Assembly: GCF_000821305.1 (NCBI RefSeq)
Contig: NZ_CCXK01000017.1
Span: 374,159-438,158 of the forward strand
DNA length: 64,000 bases
Direction of reading: 5' to 3'
From: Clostridium culturomicium
GTDB lineage: Bacteria > Bacillota > Clostridia > Clostridiales > Clostridiaceae
Part shown: piece by piece, positions 1 through 8,707 of the stretch
Numbering within the stretch: the stretch's first letter is position 1
How the letters are laid out: the number at the start of each line of letters is the position of its first letter
Position numbers and translations under genes: made by a program
The notes under the pieces: generated by a model
Seen by the model: the letters and a program-made list of their open reading frames with translations, nothing else
Told to the model about the DNA's origin: nothing
The model's database searches: none

Positions 1-2
1 TT

Positions 3-2102
3 GTTGCTAAGCAGCAAGAAAATATGCTTGGTATTACAAGATCTATTTGTAGAAGTGTGGAATTATATTTTGAAAGCATCATTGATACTATGGAATCTAT
101 TTCAGGCGATAGAGAATTTATACAAGATATTAGTCGAATATCAGAAACAGGAGAAAAAAATGTTATACTTGATGAGTTTAGGGCATATTATAACTCGAAA
201 AGCGAACTGGTGGATAGAATTTATTTTATTGATTCCATAGGAAAGGTAGTATCCTATTATCCTGATGGTGGTGAAGAAATTTATCTTGAAAATAAAGAAG
301 ATATTGAAATAGCATTGAAAACTAGACAAACTCATATTGGAAGAGCATATATGCACAAAGATTTAAAAATATTTGTTGTAAATATTTTTAAACCTGTATT
401 TATAGATGAAGAGTTTAAAGGGGTTATTGCAATTTCTTTAAGTCTTGATGTTATATATGATAATTTGATTGCACCAGTTAAGGTTGGGCAAAAGGGTTAT
501 GTTATGGCAAAAGATCAAGAAGGTATAATCATAATGCATCCAGTTAAAGAACAGGTGGGGATGGATGTAATAGAAAGTAGAAAAAAAGCATATCCAAGCT
601 TGGAGTATCAGGAACTTGAGAGACTTGTCAGTGAACAATTAGAAGGTGAAGAAGGAACAAAAATTTATCATTCCTATTGGTGGGGAGATAATGTTTTGAA
701 AAAAACTAAGAAGTTAAATGCATATACGCCTTTAAAATTTGGAGATTATTTTTGGGTGGTAGCACTAACGACTTCCTATGAGGAAATAGCTGATCCAATA
801 AATAAATTTTTGTTAAAAAGCTTCTGTAATTCAATTGCTATTGCAGTTATTATGGGTTTATTTCTGATTGTATTGTTTAATATGAAAAAAAATAAAGATG
901 AGCTTGAAAAGGAAACAAAGTACTTAAAAATGCTTAATGAAACATCTGAGCAACTGCGAAAGCAGGAGGCAGAGTTATATCATTCTCAGAAGCTGAAGAT
1001 GATAGGAACTTTAGCGGGAGGTATAGCTCATGATATAAATAACCTTTTAACACCTATACTGGGATATTCTGAATTGCTTTTAATGGGGTTCTCAGAAGAT
1101 TGTGAAGAATATGAAGAGGTTCAAGAGATATATAAAGCTGCTCAGAAGGGGAAGGAGCTCACACAGCAAATGCTTGTATTAGCAAGAAGTGATAGTAACA
1201 TTATTCAAGATGAATTGGTGGATATTAATTTTGCTTTAAAAGATACTTTGAAATTATTAAAGACATTAGTACCAAAAAAAATAGTTATCAATGAATATAT
1301 TGAGCAGAAATGTGGTTTTATTAATATCAGCTATACACAAATTCATCAAGTTCTTTTTAACTTATGTACAAACGCATATCAGTCTATGGATGGCAGTGGG
1401 GTTATGGAAGTTTCTTTAAAGGTGATTTCAGGTAAAAAAGCTCAACAAATTAGTAGTAAATTATCAGCGAAGAAAGATTATGCTGAAATTATTATTAAAG
1501 ATTCTGGTTGTGGTATGGATGAAGAAACTCTTGCTAGAATTTTTGAACCATTCTTCACAACAAAAGAAATTGGCGATGGTACTGGCCTTGGGCTATTTGT
1601 TGTGCAAAGTATAATTGAAAAACATAATGGTATAATATTAGCTAATAGCAGCGTTGGCGTAGGTAGTACTTTTAAAATTTATTTTCCGTTAGTTAATGGG
1701 AATGTTAATAATTTTGAAGCTAGTAAAAGAAAAGAAAAGTCAGAAGTAAAAAGAATATTAATTGTTGATGATAATGAAGAAGTCATCAAAGTTCTAAAAA
1801 AAGGGCTACAGCAGCAGGGGTATAAGGTTGTATACTATACATCTCCAATTCAAGCGTTAAAAGTTTGGAAGGCGAATTATAATCTTTATGATATTGTAAT
1901 TACAGATTTTATGATGTCTGATATGAGGGGAAATGAGCTTGCTAGAGAAATGAAGGCTGTAAAGCCAGGTATTCCAATAATTTTGATGACTGGTTATATG
2001 GATAGTGAATTAGTTGAGAAAGATAAGGATATTTTTGATGGCTATCTTCCAAAGCCAATAGAAATTTCTGCATTAGTTAGACTTATTAAGGATATAAAAT
2101 AA
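3..2102 (+). CDS. Hybrid sensor histidine kinase / response regulator, 5' end cut by window
   Basis: This is a membrane-bound sensor kinase with its own receiver domain. The frame is open to the left edge of the window, so the true start lies upstream and the ATG at 24 is probably internal. Numbering from that Met, residues 1-260 look like an extracellular dCache sensor, about 265-287 form a membrane helix, and a short coiled stretch leads to the phosphoacceptor His336 in AGGIAHDINN. The ATPase domain has the N box (NLCTNAYQSM), G1 (DSGCGMDEE), F box (EPFFTTK) and G2 (GTGLGLF). A C-terminal receiver starts near 577 with the acidic pair in VDDNEE, and Asp628 in VITDFMM is the likely phosphorylation site. 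There is no DNA-binding output domain, so a partner regulator must act elsewhere. Its position before a citrate-type transporter suggests, but does not prove, that it senses an organic acid. Confidence 0.9.
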   Translation, partial: VAKQQENMLGITRSICRSVELYFESIIDTMESISGDREFIQDISRISETGEKNVILDEFRAYYNSKSELVDRIYFIDSIGKVVSYYPDGGEEIYLENKEDIEIALKTRQTHIGRAYMHKDLKIFVVNIFKPVFIDEEFKGVIAISLSLDVIYDNLIAPVKVGQKGYVMAKDQEGIIIMHPVKEQVGMDVIESRKKAYPSLEYQELERLVSEQLEGEEGTKIYHSYWWGDNVLKKTKKLNAYTPLKFGDYFWVVALTTSYEEIADPINKFLLKSFCNSIAIAVIMGLFLIVLFNMKKNKDELEKETKYLKMLNETSEQLRKQEAELYHSQKLKMIGTLAGGIAHDINNLLTPILGYSELLLMGFSEDCEEYEEVQEIYKAAQKGKELTQQMLVLARSDSNIIQDELVDINFALKDTLKLLKTLVPKKIVINEYIEQKCGFINISYTQIHQVLFNLCTNAYQSMDGSGVMEVSLKVISGKKAQQISSKLSAKKDYAEIIIKDSGCGMDEETLARIFEPFFTTKEIGDGTGLGLFVVQSIIEKHNGIILANSSVGVGSTFKIYFPLVNGNVNNFEASKRKEKSEVKRILIVDDNEEVIKVLKKGLQQQGYKVVYYTSPIQALKVWKANYNLYDIVITDFMMSDMRGNELAREMKAVKPGIPIILMTGYMDSELVEKDKDIFDGYLPKPIEISALVRLIKDIK

Positions 2103-2108
2103 TAAAAT

Positions 2109-2143
2109 GAGCTAAATTCTTAAGTGAATTTAGCTCGTTTTTT
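2109..2143 (+). terminator. Rho-independent terminator after the sensor kinase
   Basis: An 11-bp perfect stem (GAGCTAAATTC with GAATTTAGCTC, 6-nt loop) is followed by GTTTTTTATT, seven bases after the kinase stop codon. Confidence 0.9.
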
Positions 2144-2281
2144 ATTAAATTAATAACTTAAAAGGTTTATTAATTTGAGTACATAAAGTCATGAACTTAA
2201 CAGTTTTTCTATTTTTATCATAGTAAATGTTAAATAATTGTTTTCTTAAAAAATGTCGAAAATAGATATATTTATTTAAGA

Positions 2282-2316
2282 TTATTTTAAGAATTTACTA
2301 AGTTTATTTTAAGAAT
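2282..2316. promoter_or_regulatory. Direct repeat in the promoter region of the citrate-type transporter
   Basis: The 13-mer TTATTTTAAGAAT occurs at 2282-2294 and again at 2304-2316, with 22 bp (about two helical turns) between starts. The rest of the 2144-2429 gap is very AT-rich and holds nothing else recognisable apart from the GAGGAGGG ribosome binding site near 2416. Direct repeats at this spacing are typical of response-regulator sites; that role here is inference, and chance repetition in AT-rich DNA is possible. Confidence 0.35.
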
Positions 2317-2429
2317 ATTAATTTTATTAAAAATAATTTAAAAAAACTATTGCAAAGATTAATATGTTAATATAAACTAATATTAACAAATAAATACATA
2401 AATTGTTAATATTTTGAGGAGGGTTTATT

Positions 2430-3725
2430 ATGTTAGCTTTTCTAGGTTATGCAATGGTAATCACATTTATGGTACTTATAATGAGCAAGAAAATGACAGC
2501 GTTTACTGCACTTATAACTGTACCAGTTGTTTTTGGACTTCTAGGTGGGTTTGGTCTTGAACTCGGGGAATTTGCTTTGACAGGGGTAAAAAGTGTTTCA
2601 TCAACAGCTGCAATGTTATTATTTGCAATTCTATTCTTTGGAATTATGATAAGTGCAGGGGTATTTGATCCTTTAGTAAATGCAACTTTGAAAATTGTAA
2701 AGGGTGACCCACTAAAAGTTTTAGTAGGAACTGCAATTTTAGCAGCTATCGTATCACTTGATGGTGATGGTTCAACTACTACAATGATTTGTTGTTCGGC
2801 TTTAATTCCTGTTTATAAGAAGCTTGACATCAAAATGATGTATTTAGCAGCAATTATTATTATGCAAAACTCAATTATGAATTTAATTCCATGGGGTGGT
2901 CCAACTGCTCGTGTAATGGCTGTATTAAATCTTGATGGGGGTGCAATTTTTAGACCTTTGATACCAGGAATGATTTTAGCAGTAATTTATGTAATCTTTG
3001 TAGCTTACTACTTAGGATTAAAAGAGCGTAAGAGGTTAGGTGTAAAAAACTCAGAAATAGCTGTTGATGAAATAGCTGCATCTATAAGTGCTGAAGAAGC
3101 TGCTCTAAAAAGACCAAAACTGATAATAGTAAACTTTATCTTAACTATTATTGTTGTTGCAACTTTAATCAGTGGTAAAATTCCAGCAGCAATAATATTT
3201 GAAATTGGTACTGCTATAGCATTATTAATTAACTATCCTAAATTAAAAACCCAAAGAGAAATTATTGAAACAAATGCAGGAGCTGCAATGCAAGTTTTAA
3301 TCATGGTTTTAGCAGCTGGTGTATTTATGGGAATATTAACAGAAACTAAGATGGCTGAAGCTATCGCACAAAACTTAGTTGCTTTAGTGCCAGCTTCAAT
3401 GGGGAAACATTTTGGTTTAATTACTGCAATAATTAGTATACCAGGAACATTCTTCTTATCTAACGATGCATTCTATTTTGGAGTTCTTCCAGTACTTGCT
3501 CAAACGGGTGCACAATTTGGATTTACAAGTTTACAAATAGGTGCTGCTTCCTTATTAGGGCAAGCATTCCACTTATTAAGCCCTCTAGTAGCTTTCATAT
3601 ATTTATTACTTCAATTGACAGGTGTAGATATGGGAGAGTGGCAAAGATATGTGGCAAAATGGGCAATTGGGATATTTGTAATATTCGTAGTTGCAGCTGT
3701 AGCTGTAGGAATAATTCCACTATAA
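2430..3725 (+). CDS. CitMHS-family citrate/divalent-metal:proton symporter
   Basis: This 431-residue protein is hydrophobic throughout, with about 11-12 membrane segments, and has the features of the CitM/CitH group that imports citrate complexed with Mg2+, Ca2+ or other metals. Characteristic patches are SLDGDGSTTTM near residue 111 and NLIPWGGPTARVMA near 150, followed by a charged cytoplasmic loop (about residues 200-225) and a second half-repeat. GAGGAGGG sits nine bases before the ATG. It is a single-gene unit, closed by its own terminator. The kinase just upstream might control it, as CitST controls citM in Bacillus, but the kinase here is of a different type. Other carboxylates remain possible as substrates. 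Confidence 0.82.
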   Translation: MLAFLGYAMVITFMVLIMSKKMTAFTALITVPVVFGLLGGFGLELGEFALTGVKSVSSTAAMLLFAILFFGIMISAGVFDPLVNATLKIVKGDPLKVLVGTAILAAIVSLDGDGSTTTMICCSALIPVYKKLDIKMMYLAAIIIMQNSIMNLIPWGGPTARVMAVLNLDGGAIFRPLIPGMILAVIYVIFVAYYLGLKERKRLGVKNSEIAVDEIAASISAEEAALKRPKLIIVNFILTIIVVATLISGKIPAAIIFEIGTAIALLINYPKLKTQREIIETNAGAAMQVLIMVLAAGVFMGILTETKMAEAIAQNLVALVPASMGKHFGLITAIISIPGTFFLSNDAFYFGVLPVLAQTGAQFGFTSLQIGAASLLGQAFHLLSPLVAFIYLLLQLTGVDMGEWQRYVAKWAIGIFVIFVVAAVAVGIIPL

Positions 3726-3805
3726 TTTATAAAATATAGAATTGGTTTAAAAGGTAATTGAATTAAAAACAACCCAATTGATATTTAATCAAGTCTTTAA
3801 AACAG

Positions 3806-3846
3806 TCCCTCTTAGTAAGTAATATCACTAAGAGGGATTTTATTAT
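3806..3846 (+). terminator. Terminator after the CitMHS gene
   Basis: The 11-bp stem TCCCTCTTAGT/ACTAAGAGGGA has a 10-nt loop and is followed by TTTTATTATTTT. Confidence 0.9.
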
Positions 3847-3973
3847 TTTAAAATATACATTAAATTTAAAGTAGATAAATTTGTAATAGTTAATATTTTA
3901 CAATAGCTGATCTCTCATGGGAAAGAAAATTGATAAGTAAATATGTTAATGAATTAACTAACTTGATAAAAAG

Positions 3974-4004
3974 AGAAGAGTACAATAATTTTAAGTACTC
4001 TTCT
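3974..4004 (-). terminator. Terminator of the small minus-strand gene
   Basis: The stem is AGAAGAGTAC/GTACTCTTCT (10 bp, 11-nt loop). On the minus strand it is followed by CTTTTTATC, and it lies about 40 bases beyond the stop codon of the 52-residue gene. This supports that gene being a real transcription unit. Confidence 0.75.
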
Positions 4005-4042
4005 AATTACAAATATGAGTCAAGATAATGTTATCCGTTATT

Positions 4043-4201
4043 TTAATCAGTAACAATTGAATGCCAGTTTGCATGAATTTTTGTAAGCATACAATAAAGG
4101 TCTGAAGCATCTAGATTATGCTCATTTGTTTCTACATCACCGTGGTATTGGTATGAGGCAATGATATCACTTAGGTCTTCATATAATTCAGATCTGTTCA
4201 T
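4043..4201 (-). CDS. Small hypothetical protein, 52 residues
   Basis: I do not recognise a family. The reading frame starts MNRSELYEDL and ends NWHSIVTD. A perfect AGGAGG lies 8 bases before the ATG (4210-4215), and a clean minus-strand terminator follows at 3974-4004. The product is acidic and soluble, with no signal peptide or membrane segment, and contains one Cys and several His residues. Start signal, terminator and normal codon use together make a real gene likely. It sits alone, convergent with the citrate transporter and divergent from the P-loop protein gene. Confidence 0.65.
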   Translation of the reverse strand: MNRSELYEDLSDIIASYQYHGDVETNEHNLDASDLYCMLTKIHANWHSIVTD

Positions 4202-4215
4202 AAATTTAACCTCCT

Positions 4216-4681
4216 ATAAAATAAATTATATAATAATATCACGAATTGTTTGATAAAATTATAACATACTCTTTGATTCAGAAGATTATAATTTATAAAA
4301 GTTTACAAATATTTAATTTTATTGAAGATAATGTAACGATTTAGAACTAGGGTTTCCCTTATTAAGTAGGTGGATGTTATAAATTTAAATTGATTATTTT
4401 GCTAAAGAATAAACAGATTAACAAATATAATTAGAAAAACATTGTAAATAATTAAGTGAGGGAATAATATAGCAAAATTCACAAAAATTGAATATTCAGT
4501 TAATTAATTTTTAATATAATAAAACTTTTATTTTTAGTGATATAATGTATAATGTAGAGAGTTTTTTTTTGATTAATTGATTTTAAATCTGTTGTACTTC
4601 TATGGTATAAAAGTAGATTAATTAGTTAATTAACATAATTTGCAGTTTTACAGTTTCTAAATTAAAAATGGGGGGATTCAT
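4216..4681. other. Intergenic region with the promoter of the P-loop protein gene
   Basis: This AT-rich stretch separates two divergent genes. TATAAT occurs at 4541-4546 and 4548-4553, and TATGGTATAA, an extended -10-like sequence, at about 4602-4611. A run of nine or more T lies near 4562. GGGGGG just before the ATG at 4682 is the likely ribosome binding site. I see no other gene or structured RNA here. Confidence 0.4.
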
Positions 4682-6436
4682 ATGAAGAAAGAATTTTCAT
4701 TAAGCAATGACAAGGTAATGTTGAATTTTTCAGCAAAATATTGTGACACTATCGAAAAGTTATTAAAAAGCTATGGGTTTAGAAGGGTATTAATATCCTA
4801 TTGCAATAGAATAAAAAGTAGAAATTCTAATTTATATAAGTATCTAGAACAAAATTTAGAACATGTTAATTCAGATGAAGAATTTGTAGATGAATTAATT
4901 GATTTATTTAGGCTTCTAACTGTTTTAAAATCAAGTGAAATAATTACATTAAATGCTAAGTTTGGCTCAGTTCTTAATGATAGTGATAAATTCTTTGATT
5001 TTGTTGAGGATTTTTATGGCTATTGGAGAAGGCTAGAAAGATATTCTATAGTTCATAATGTAAGGGTAGCTGATGGTATAGCCACTGTAAGTTTCGTGGA
5101 TGCAAACAATAAATTTTCAAAACTTGTTTTAGATTTATACCGTAAAGTACAAGAGAGTGTTTTATCTTCAGAACCGTCAGTATATAGGCAGTTAGCTGCT
5201 GGAGCAAATGCTGGCTTAATATTGAATAACACTGTTTGGCCATGTCCTTATGAATATGAGATATTAGAGGATATTCCTTTTATAAGTAATATAATATTAG
5301 AAGCACCATTTATTAATTATCCAAAGAAAAACACAAGAAGCGGTTACTTTAAAGAAATATTTAAAAATCCATTAAGTGACTGTTATATTGATAAAGAACA
5401 CTTTTTTTGTTATCCTGCAAAAGTTGGAGAGTTGACAGCGTTTATATATTTTCATAGGGATTTAATGGCCCATGGTGTAACTCTTTGCAATTTATTTGAA
5501 ATGGCAAGAAAAGAAGATTATAGAGGTAAAAAGCCGGATATAGTATTTGTGTTTGGAGCTAGAGATGATAGCAGTGAAAGTAAAACATTATTCTACGATG
5601 ATATAAAAAACAACATAATGTTAGGATATATTAATCACAATGATGCTATAGATTATTTTGGCTACATGAAGAAGATGACATTGACTCTCCATAATTTAAT
5701 TATGATCAAAAGAGGAAATCTCCCAGTTCACGGGGCCATGGTTAATGTGGTTCTTAAAAGTGGAAAGTCTGCTAATGTTGTAATTATGGGTGACAGTGGA
5801 GCTGGTAAGTCCGAATCACTTGAAGCTTTTAGAGGATTAAGTGAAGATTATATTAGTGATATGACTATTGTATTTGATGATATGGGATGGGTGAAATTAG
5901 ATGAGCATGGCGGAAAGCCGTTAGCTTATGGAACAGAAATAGGCGCTTTTGTTCGATTAGATGATTTAGATCAGGGATATGCTTTTAAAGAGATTGATAG
6001 AAGTATATTTATGAATCCTGATAAGACTAATGCAAGACTTGTTATGCCTGTTGCAAGTTATAAGGAAATAATGAAGGGATATCCAATAGATTTATTCCTT
6101 TATGCAAACAATTATAAGGCTGTTGAAGAAGGAAAAGGAACTCTTGAATACTTTACATCGGTTGAGGATGCAATTAAGGTATGCAGAGATGGAGCAAGAA
6201 TGGCAAAGGGAACTACTTCGGAGATGGGACTAGTTAAATCATATTTTGCAAATCCTTTTGGTCCTTACCAAAGGCAAGAGGAAACGGACATATTAATAGA
6301 AAGATTTTTTGACGAATTCTTTAAAACGGGAGTGAGGGTAGGAGAGATGAAAACTTGTCTTGGGCTGCCTGGAAAAGAAAAGGATGGTCCTAGAGAAGCG
6401 GCTATTGATTTGTTTGAATTTATTAAAAATTTATAA
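4682..6436 (+). CDS. PEP-carboxykinase/HprK-like P-loop protein of unknown function
   Basis: The 584-residue protein has an N-terminal half (about 1-340) I cannot assign. Its C-terminal half resembles the nucleotide-binding fold of ATP-dependent PEP carboxykinase and HPr kinase. VHGAMVN (about 349) is followed by a P-loop GDSGAGKS at 370-377, then a FDDMGW patch near 404 that corresponds to the Asp-rich metal-binding motif of PEP carboxykinase (DDEHGW type). It lacks the PEP/oxaloacetate-binding N-terminal signature I would expect, so carboxykinase activity cannot be assumed. Binding and hydrolysis of ATP, or phosphotransfer, is the safest inference. There is no signal peptide. The gene is monocistronic, between its own promoter region and a terminator. 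Confidence 0.6.
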   Translation: MKKEFSLSNDKVMLNFSAKYCDTIEKLLKSYGFRRVLISYCNRIKSRNSNLYKYLEQNLEHVNSDEEFVDELIDLFRLLTVLKSSEIITLNAKFGSVLNDSDKFFDFVEDFYGYWRRLERYSIVHNVRVADGIATVSFVDANNKFSKLVLDLYRKVQESVLSSEPSVYRQLAAGANAGLILNNTVWPCPYEYEILEDIPFISNIILEAPFINYPKKNTRSGYFKEIFKNPLSDCYIDKEHFFCYPAKVGELTAFIYFHRDLMAHGVTLCNLFEMARKEDYRGKKPDIVFVFGARDDSSESKTLFYDDIKNNIMLGYINHNDAIDYFGYMKKMTLTLHNLIMIKRGNLPVHGAMVNVVLKSGKSANVVIMGDSGAGKSESLEAFRGLSEDYISDMTIVFDDMGWVKLDEHGGKPLAYGTEIGAFVRLDDLDQGYAFKEIDRSIFMNPDKTNARLVMPVASYKEIMKGYPIDLFLYANNYKAVEEGKGTLEYFTSVEDAIKVCRDGARMAKGTTSEMGLVKSYFANPFGPYQRQEETDILIERFFDEFFKTGVRVGEMKTCLGLPGKEKDGPREAAIDLFEFIKNL

Positions 6437-6446
6437 AGATATTGTT

Positions 6447-6475
6447 AAGCAGGTCTTAATGACCTGCTTTTAATA
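6447..6475 (+). terminator. Terminator after the P-loop protein gene
   Basis: AAGCAGGTC/GACCTGCTT (9 bp, 5-nt loop) is followed by a short TTAATATT tail. Confidence 0.75.
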
Positions 6476-6532
6476 TTGAAAAATCAATGGTGAACATTAT
6501 AATAAGGGAAAAAAGGTCAGTATGGTGATTTG

Positions 6533-6561
6533 TTGACATAATTTTTTAAATATGATATATA
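6533..6561 (+). promoter_or_regulatory. Sigma-A promoter of htpG
   Basis: A consensus -35 TTGACA (6533-6538) and a -10 TATATA (6556-6561) are separated by exactly 17 bp. Transcription would start near 6568, immediately before the CIRCE element. Confidence 0.85.
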
Positions 6562-6573
6562 AAAGATATGTGA

Positions 6574-6600
6574 TTAGCACTCAAGTATTTAGAGTGCTAA
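6574..6600. promoter_or_regulatory. CIRCE element (HrcA operator) before htpG
   Basis: TTAGCACTC-N9-GAGTGCTAA is a perfect match to the CIRCE consensus bound by the heat-shock repressor HrcA. It lies in the 5' leader, just downstream of the predicted start of transcription and 32 bp before the htpG ATG. HrcA-type control of htpG is therefore expected. Confidence 0.95.
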
Positions 6601-6632
6601 CAAAATGTTTAATGATAGGGAGAGATATTAGT

Positions 6633-8510
6633 ATGGAAAAGAAACAATTTAAAGCAGAATCCAAAAGATTATTAGATCTTATGATTAATTCAATTTACAC
6701 CCATAGAGAAATATTTTTAAGAGAACTTATTTCTAATGCTAGTGATGCTATTGATAAAATGTATTATAAAGCATTAGTTGATGAGTCTTTAACATTTAAT
6801 AAGGATGACTATTTTATTAAAATAAGTATAGATAAAGATAATAGAGAAATTAAAATATCAGATACAGGTATTGGAATGACTGAAGAAGAACTAGATGATA
6901 ACCTTGGAGTAATTGCAAAAAGTGGTTCTTTACAATTCAAAAAAGAAAATGAAGAAAAAGATGGTCATGATATAATTGGTCAATTTGGAGTAGGGTTCTA
7001 TTCTGCATTTTTAGTTGCAGAGAATGTAACTGTTATAAGTAAAGCTTTTGGTAGCGATAAAGCTTATAAATGGGAATCAACTGGAGTAGAGGGATATACA
7101 ATCGAAGAATGTGAGAAAGCTACAGTTGGAACAGATATAATTTTAAAACTTAAAGATAACAACGAAGATGAGAACTATGATGAATATTTAAATGAATATA
7201 CATTAAGAAACTTAATTAAGAAGTATTCAAATTTCATTACATATCCAATTAAGATGGATATAACTGGAAGTAAGGTTAAAGAAGGAACAGAGAATGAATA
7301 CGAGGATTATGTTGAAGAACAAACAATAAACAGCATGGTTCCAATTTGGAGAAAAAATAAAAATGAATTAACTAAAGAGGATTATGAAAATTTTTATAAA
7401 GAAAAGCATTTTGGATTTGATAATCCATTAAAGCATTTACATATAAGCGTAGATGGTGCAATAAGCTATAATGCAATTCTTTATATCCCAGAAAATATGC
7501 CTTATGATTTTTATACAAAGGAGTATGAGAAAGGACTTGAGCTTTACTCAAAAGGAGTCCTTATTATGAATAAGTGTGGAGATTTATTACCTGATTACTT
7601 TGGTTTTGTTAAAGGGATAGTTGATTCAGAAGACTTATCTTTAAATATTTCAAGAGAAGTATTGCAGCATGATAGACAGCTTAAATTAATAGCTAAAAAT
7701 ATTAAAAATAAAATCAAAGGTGAATTAGAAAATATGTTGAAGAATCATAGAGATGACTATGAGAAATTCTATAAGGCCTTTGGAAGAACCTTGAAATTTG
7801 GCGTATACAGTGATTTTGGAAAGGATAAAGAGGTACTTCAAAATCTGTTAATGTTCTATTCTTCTAAAGAAAAGAAAATGGTAACTTTAGCTGAATATGT
7901 TGAAAGAATGGCAGAAGATCAAAAATACATTTATTATGCATCAGGAGAATCTATAGAACGAATTGAAAAACTTCCACAAACAGAGCTTGTTGCAGATAAA
8001 GGGTATGAGATTCTATACTTCACAGAAGATATTGATGAATTTGCAATAAGAATGTTAATGAATTATAAGGAAAAAGAATTTAAATCAGTATCAAGTGGTG
8101 ACTTAGGAATAGAAGAGAAAGATAATGAGAATGAAAGTTCTAAAGATGATGATAATAAAGAATTATATGAAGCAATGAAGAATGTTTTAGCTTCAAGAGT
8201 AGTAAAAGTAAAAACATCAAAGAGATTAAAAAATCACCCAGTATGCTTAGCCAATGAAGGTGATTTAACAATCGAGATGGAGAAGGTATTAAATTCTATG
8301 CCTGACAGTGAAGGAGTTAAAGCGGATAAGGTATTAGAGATAAATACGAATCATGAAGTATTCAATGCATTAAGAGATGCTTTCAGTAATGATAAAGAAA
8401 AGTTTAATTTATATACAGAGCTATTATATAACCAAGCGCTATTAATTGAAGGATTATCAGTGGCTGATCCTGTTGAATTTTCAAATGGCATATGTAAACT
8501 AATGAAATAG
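6633..8510 (+). CDS. htpG: Chaperone protein HtpG (Hsp90)
   Basis: HtpG is the bacterial Hsp90, a dimeric ATP-dependent cytoplasmic chaperone. The 625-residue product matches the usual length. The GHKL ATPase motifs are clear near the N-terminus: ELISNASDAIDKM, SDTGIGMT, and GQFGVGFYSAF. The middle domain carries the conserved NISREVLQ segment, and the C-terminal dimerisation domain follows an acidic linker (KDNENESSKDDDN). I chose the ATG at 6633 because AGGGAGAG lies 8 bases upstream and the family begins with this sequence. A longer frame from 6552 would put codons across the CIRCE element. It is transcribed alone, from a CIRCE-controlled promoter to a terminator. Confidence 0.97.
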   Translation: MEKKQFKAESKRLLDLMINSIYTHREIFLRELISNASDAIDKMYYKALVDESLTFNKDDYFIKISIDKDNREIKISDTGIGMTEEELDDNLGVIAKSGSLQFKKENEEKDGHDIIGQFGVGFYSAFLVAENVTVISKAFGSDKAYKWESTGVEGYTIEECEKATVGTDIILKLKDNNEDENYDEYLNEYTLRNLIKKYSNFITYPIKMDITGSKVKEGTENEYEDYVEEQTINSMVPIWRKNKNELTKEDYENFYKEKHFGFDNPLKHLHISVDGAISYNAILYIPENMPYDFYTKEYEKGLELYSKGVLIMNKCGDLLPDYFGFVKGIVDSEDLSLNISREVLQHDRQLKLIAKNIKNKIKGELENMLKNHRDDYEKFYKAFGRTLKFGVYSDFGKDKEVLQNLLMFYSSKEKKMVTLAEYVERMAEDQKYIYYASGESIERIEKLPQTELVADKGYEILYFTEDIDEFAIRMLMNYKEKEFKSVSSGDLGIEEKDNENESSKDDDNKELYEAMKNVLASRVVKVKTSKRLKNHPVCLANEGDLTIEMEKVLNSMPDSEGVKADKVLEINTNHEVFNALRDAFSNDKEKFNLYTELLYNQALLIEGLSVADPVEFSNGICKLMK

Positions 8511-8513
8511 AAA

Positions 8514-8583
8514 AAAAGACAATCTTAGATTGAACATACCTGTTTATTGAGGGAGAGTGTTCAAATAGGATTGTCTTTTGCAT
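8514..8583 (+). terminator. Long compound terminator after htpG
   Basis: The outer stem AAAAGACAATC/GATTGTCTTTT encloses an inner TTGAACA/TGTTCAA helix, with T residues at the 3' end. It follows the htpG stop directly. Confidence 0.75.
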
Positions 8584-8707
8584 TTATTCTTTTAATAAAA
8601 TAGCATCTTTTAATAGAGAATTATCATATTAGCTATATTAGGAATATAATAACACATTTTAATATTTTTCATAAAATAAATATAGAAAACTACTAAGGAA
8701 GTGTGTT

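Noticed and set aside
24..26. ATG at 24 as the true start of the sensor kinase
   Set aside because: The frame is open to the window edge, and the sensor domain and first membrane helix expected of this architecture would be missing, so the start lies upstream.
6552..6632. Earlier ATG for HtpG at 6552
   Set aside because: It lies at the -10 box, upstream of the predicted transcription start, and its codons would run through the CIRCE element; the ATG at 6633 has the ribosome binding site.
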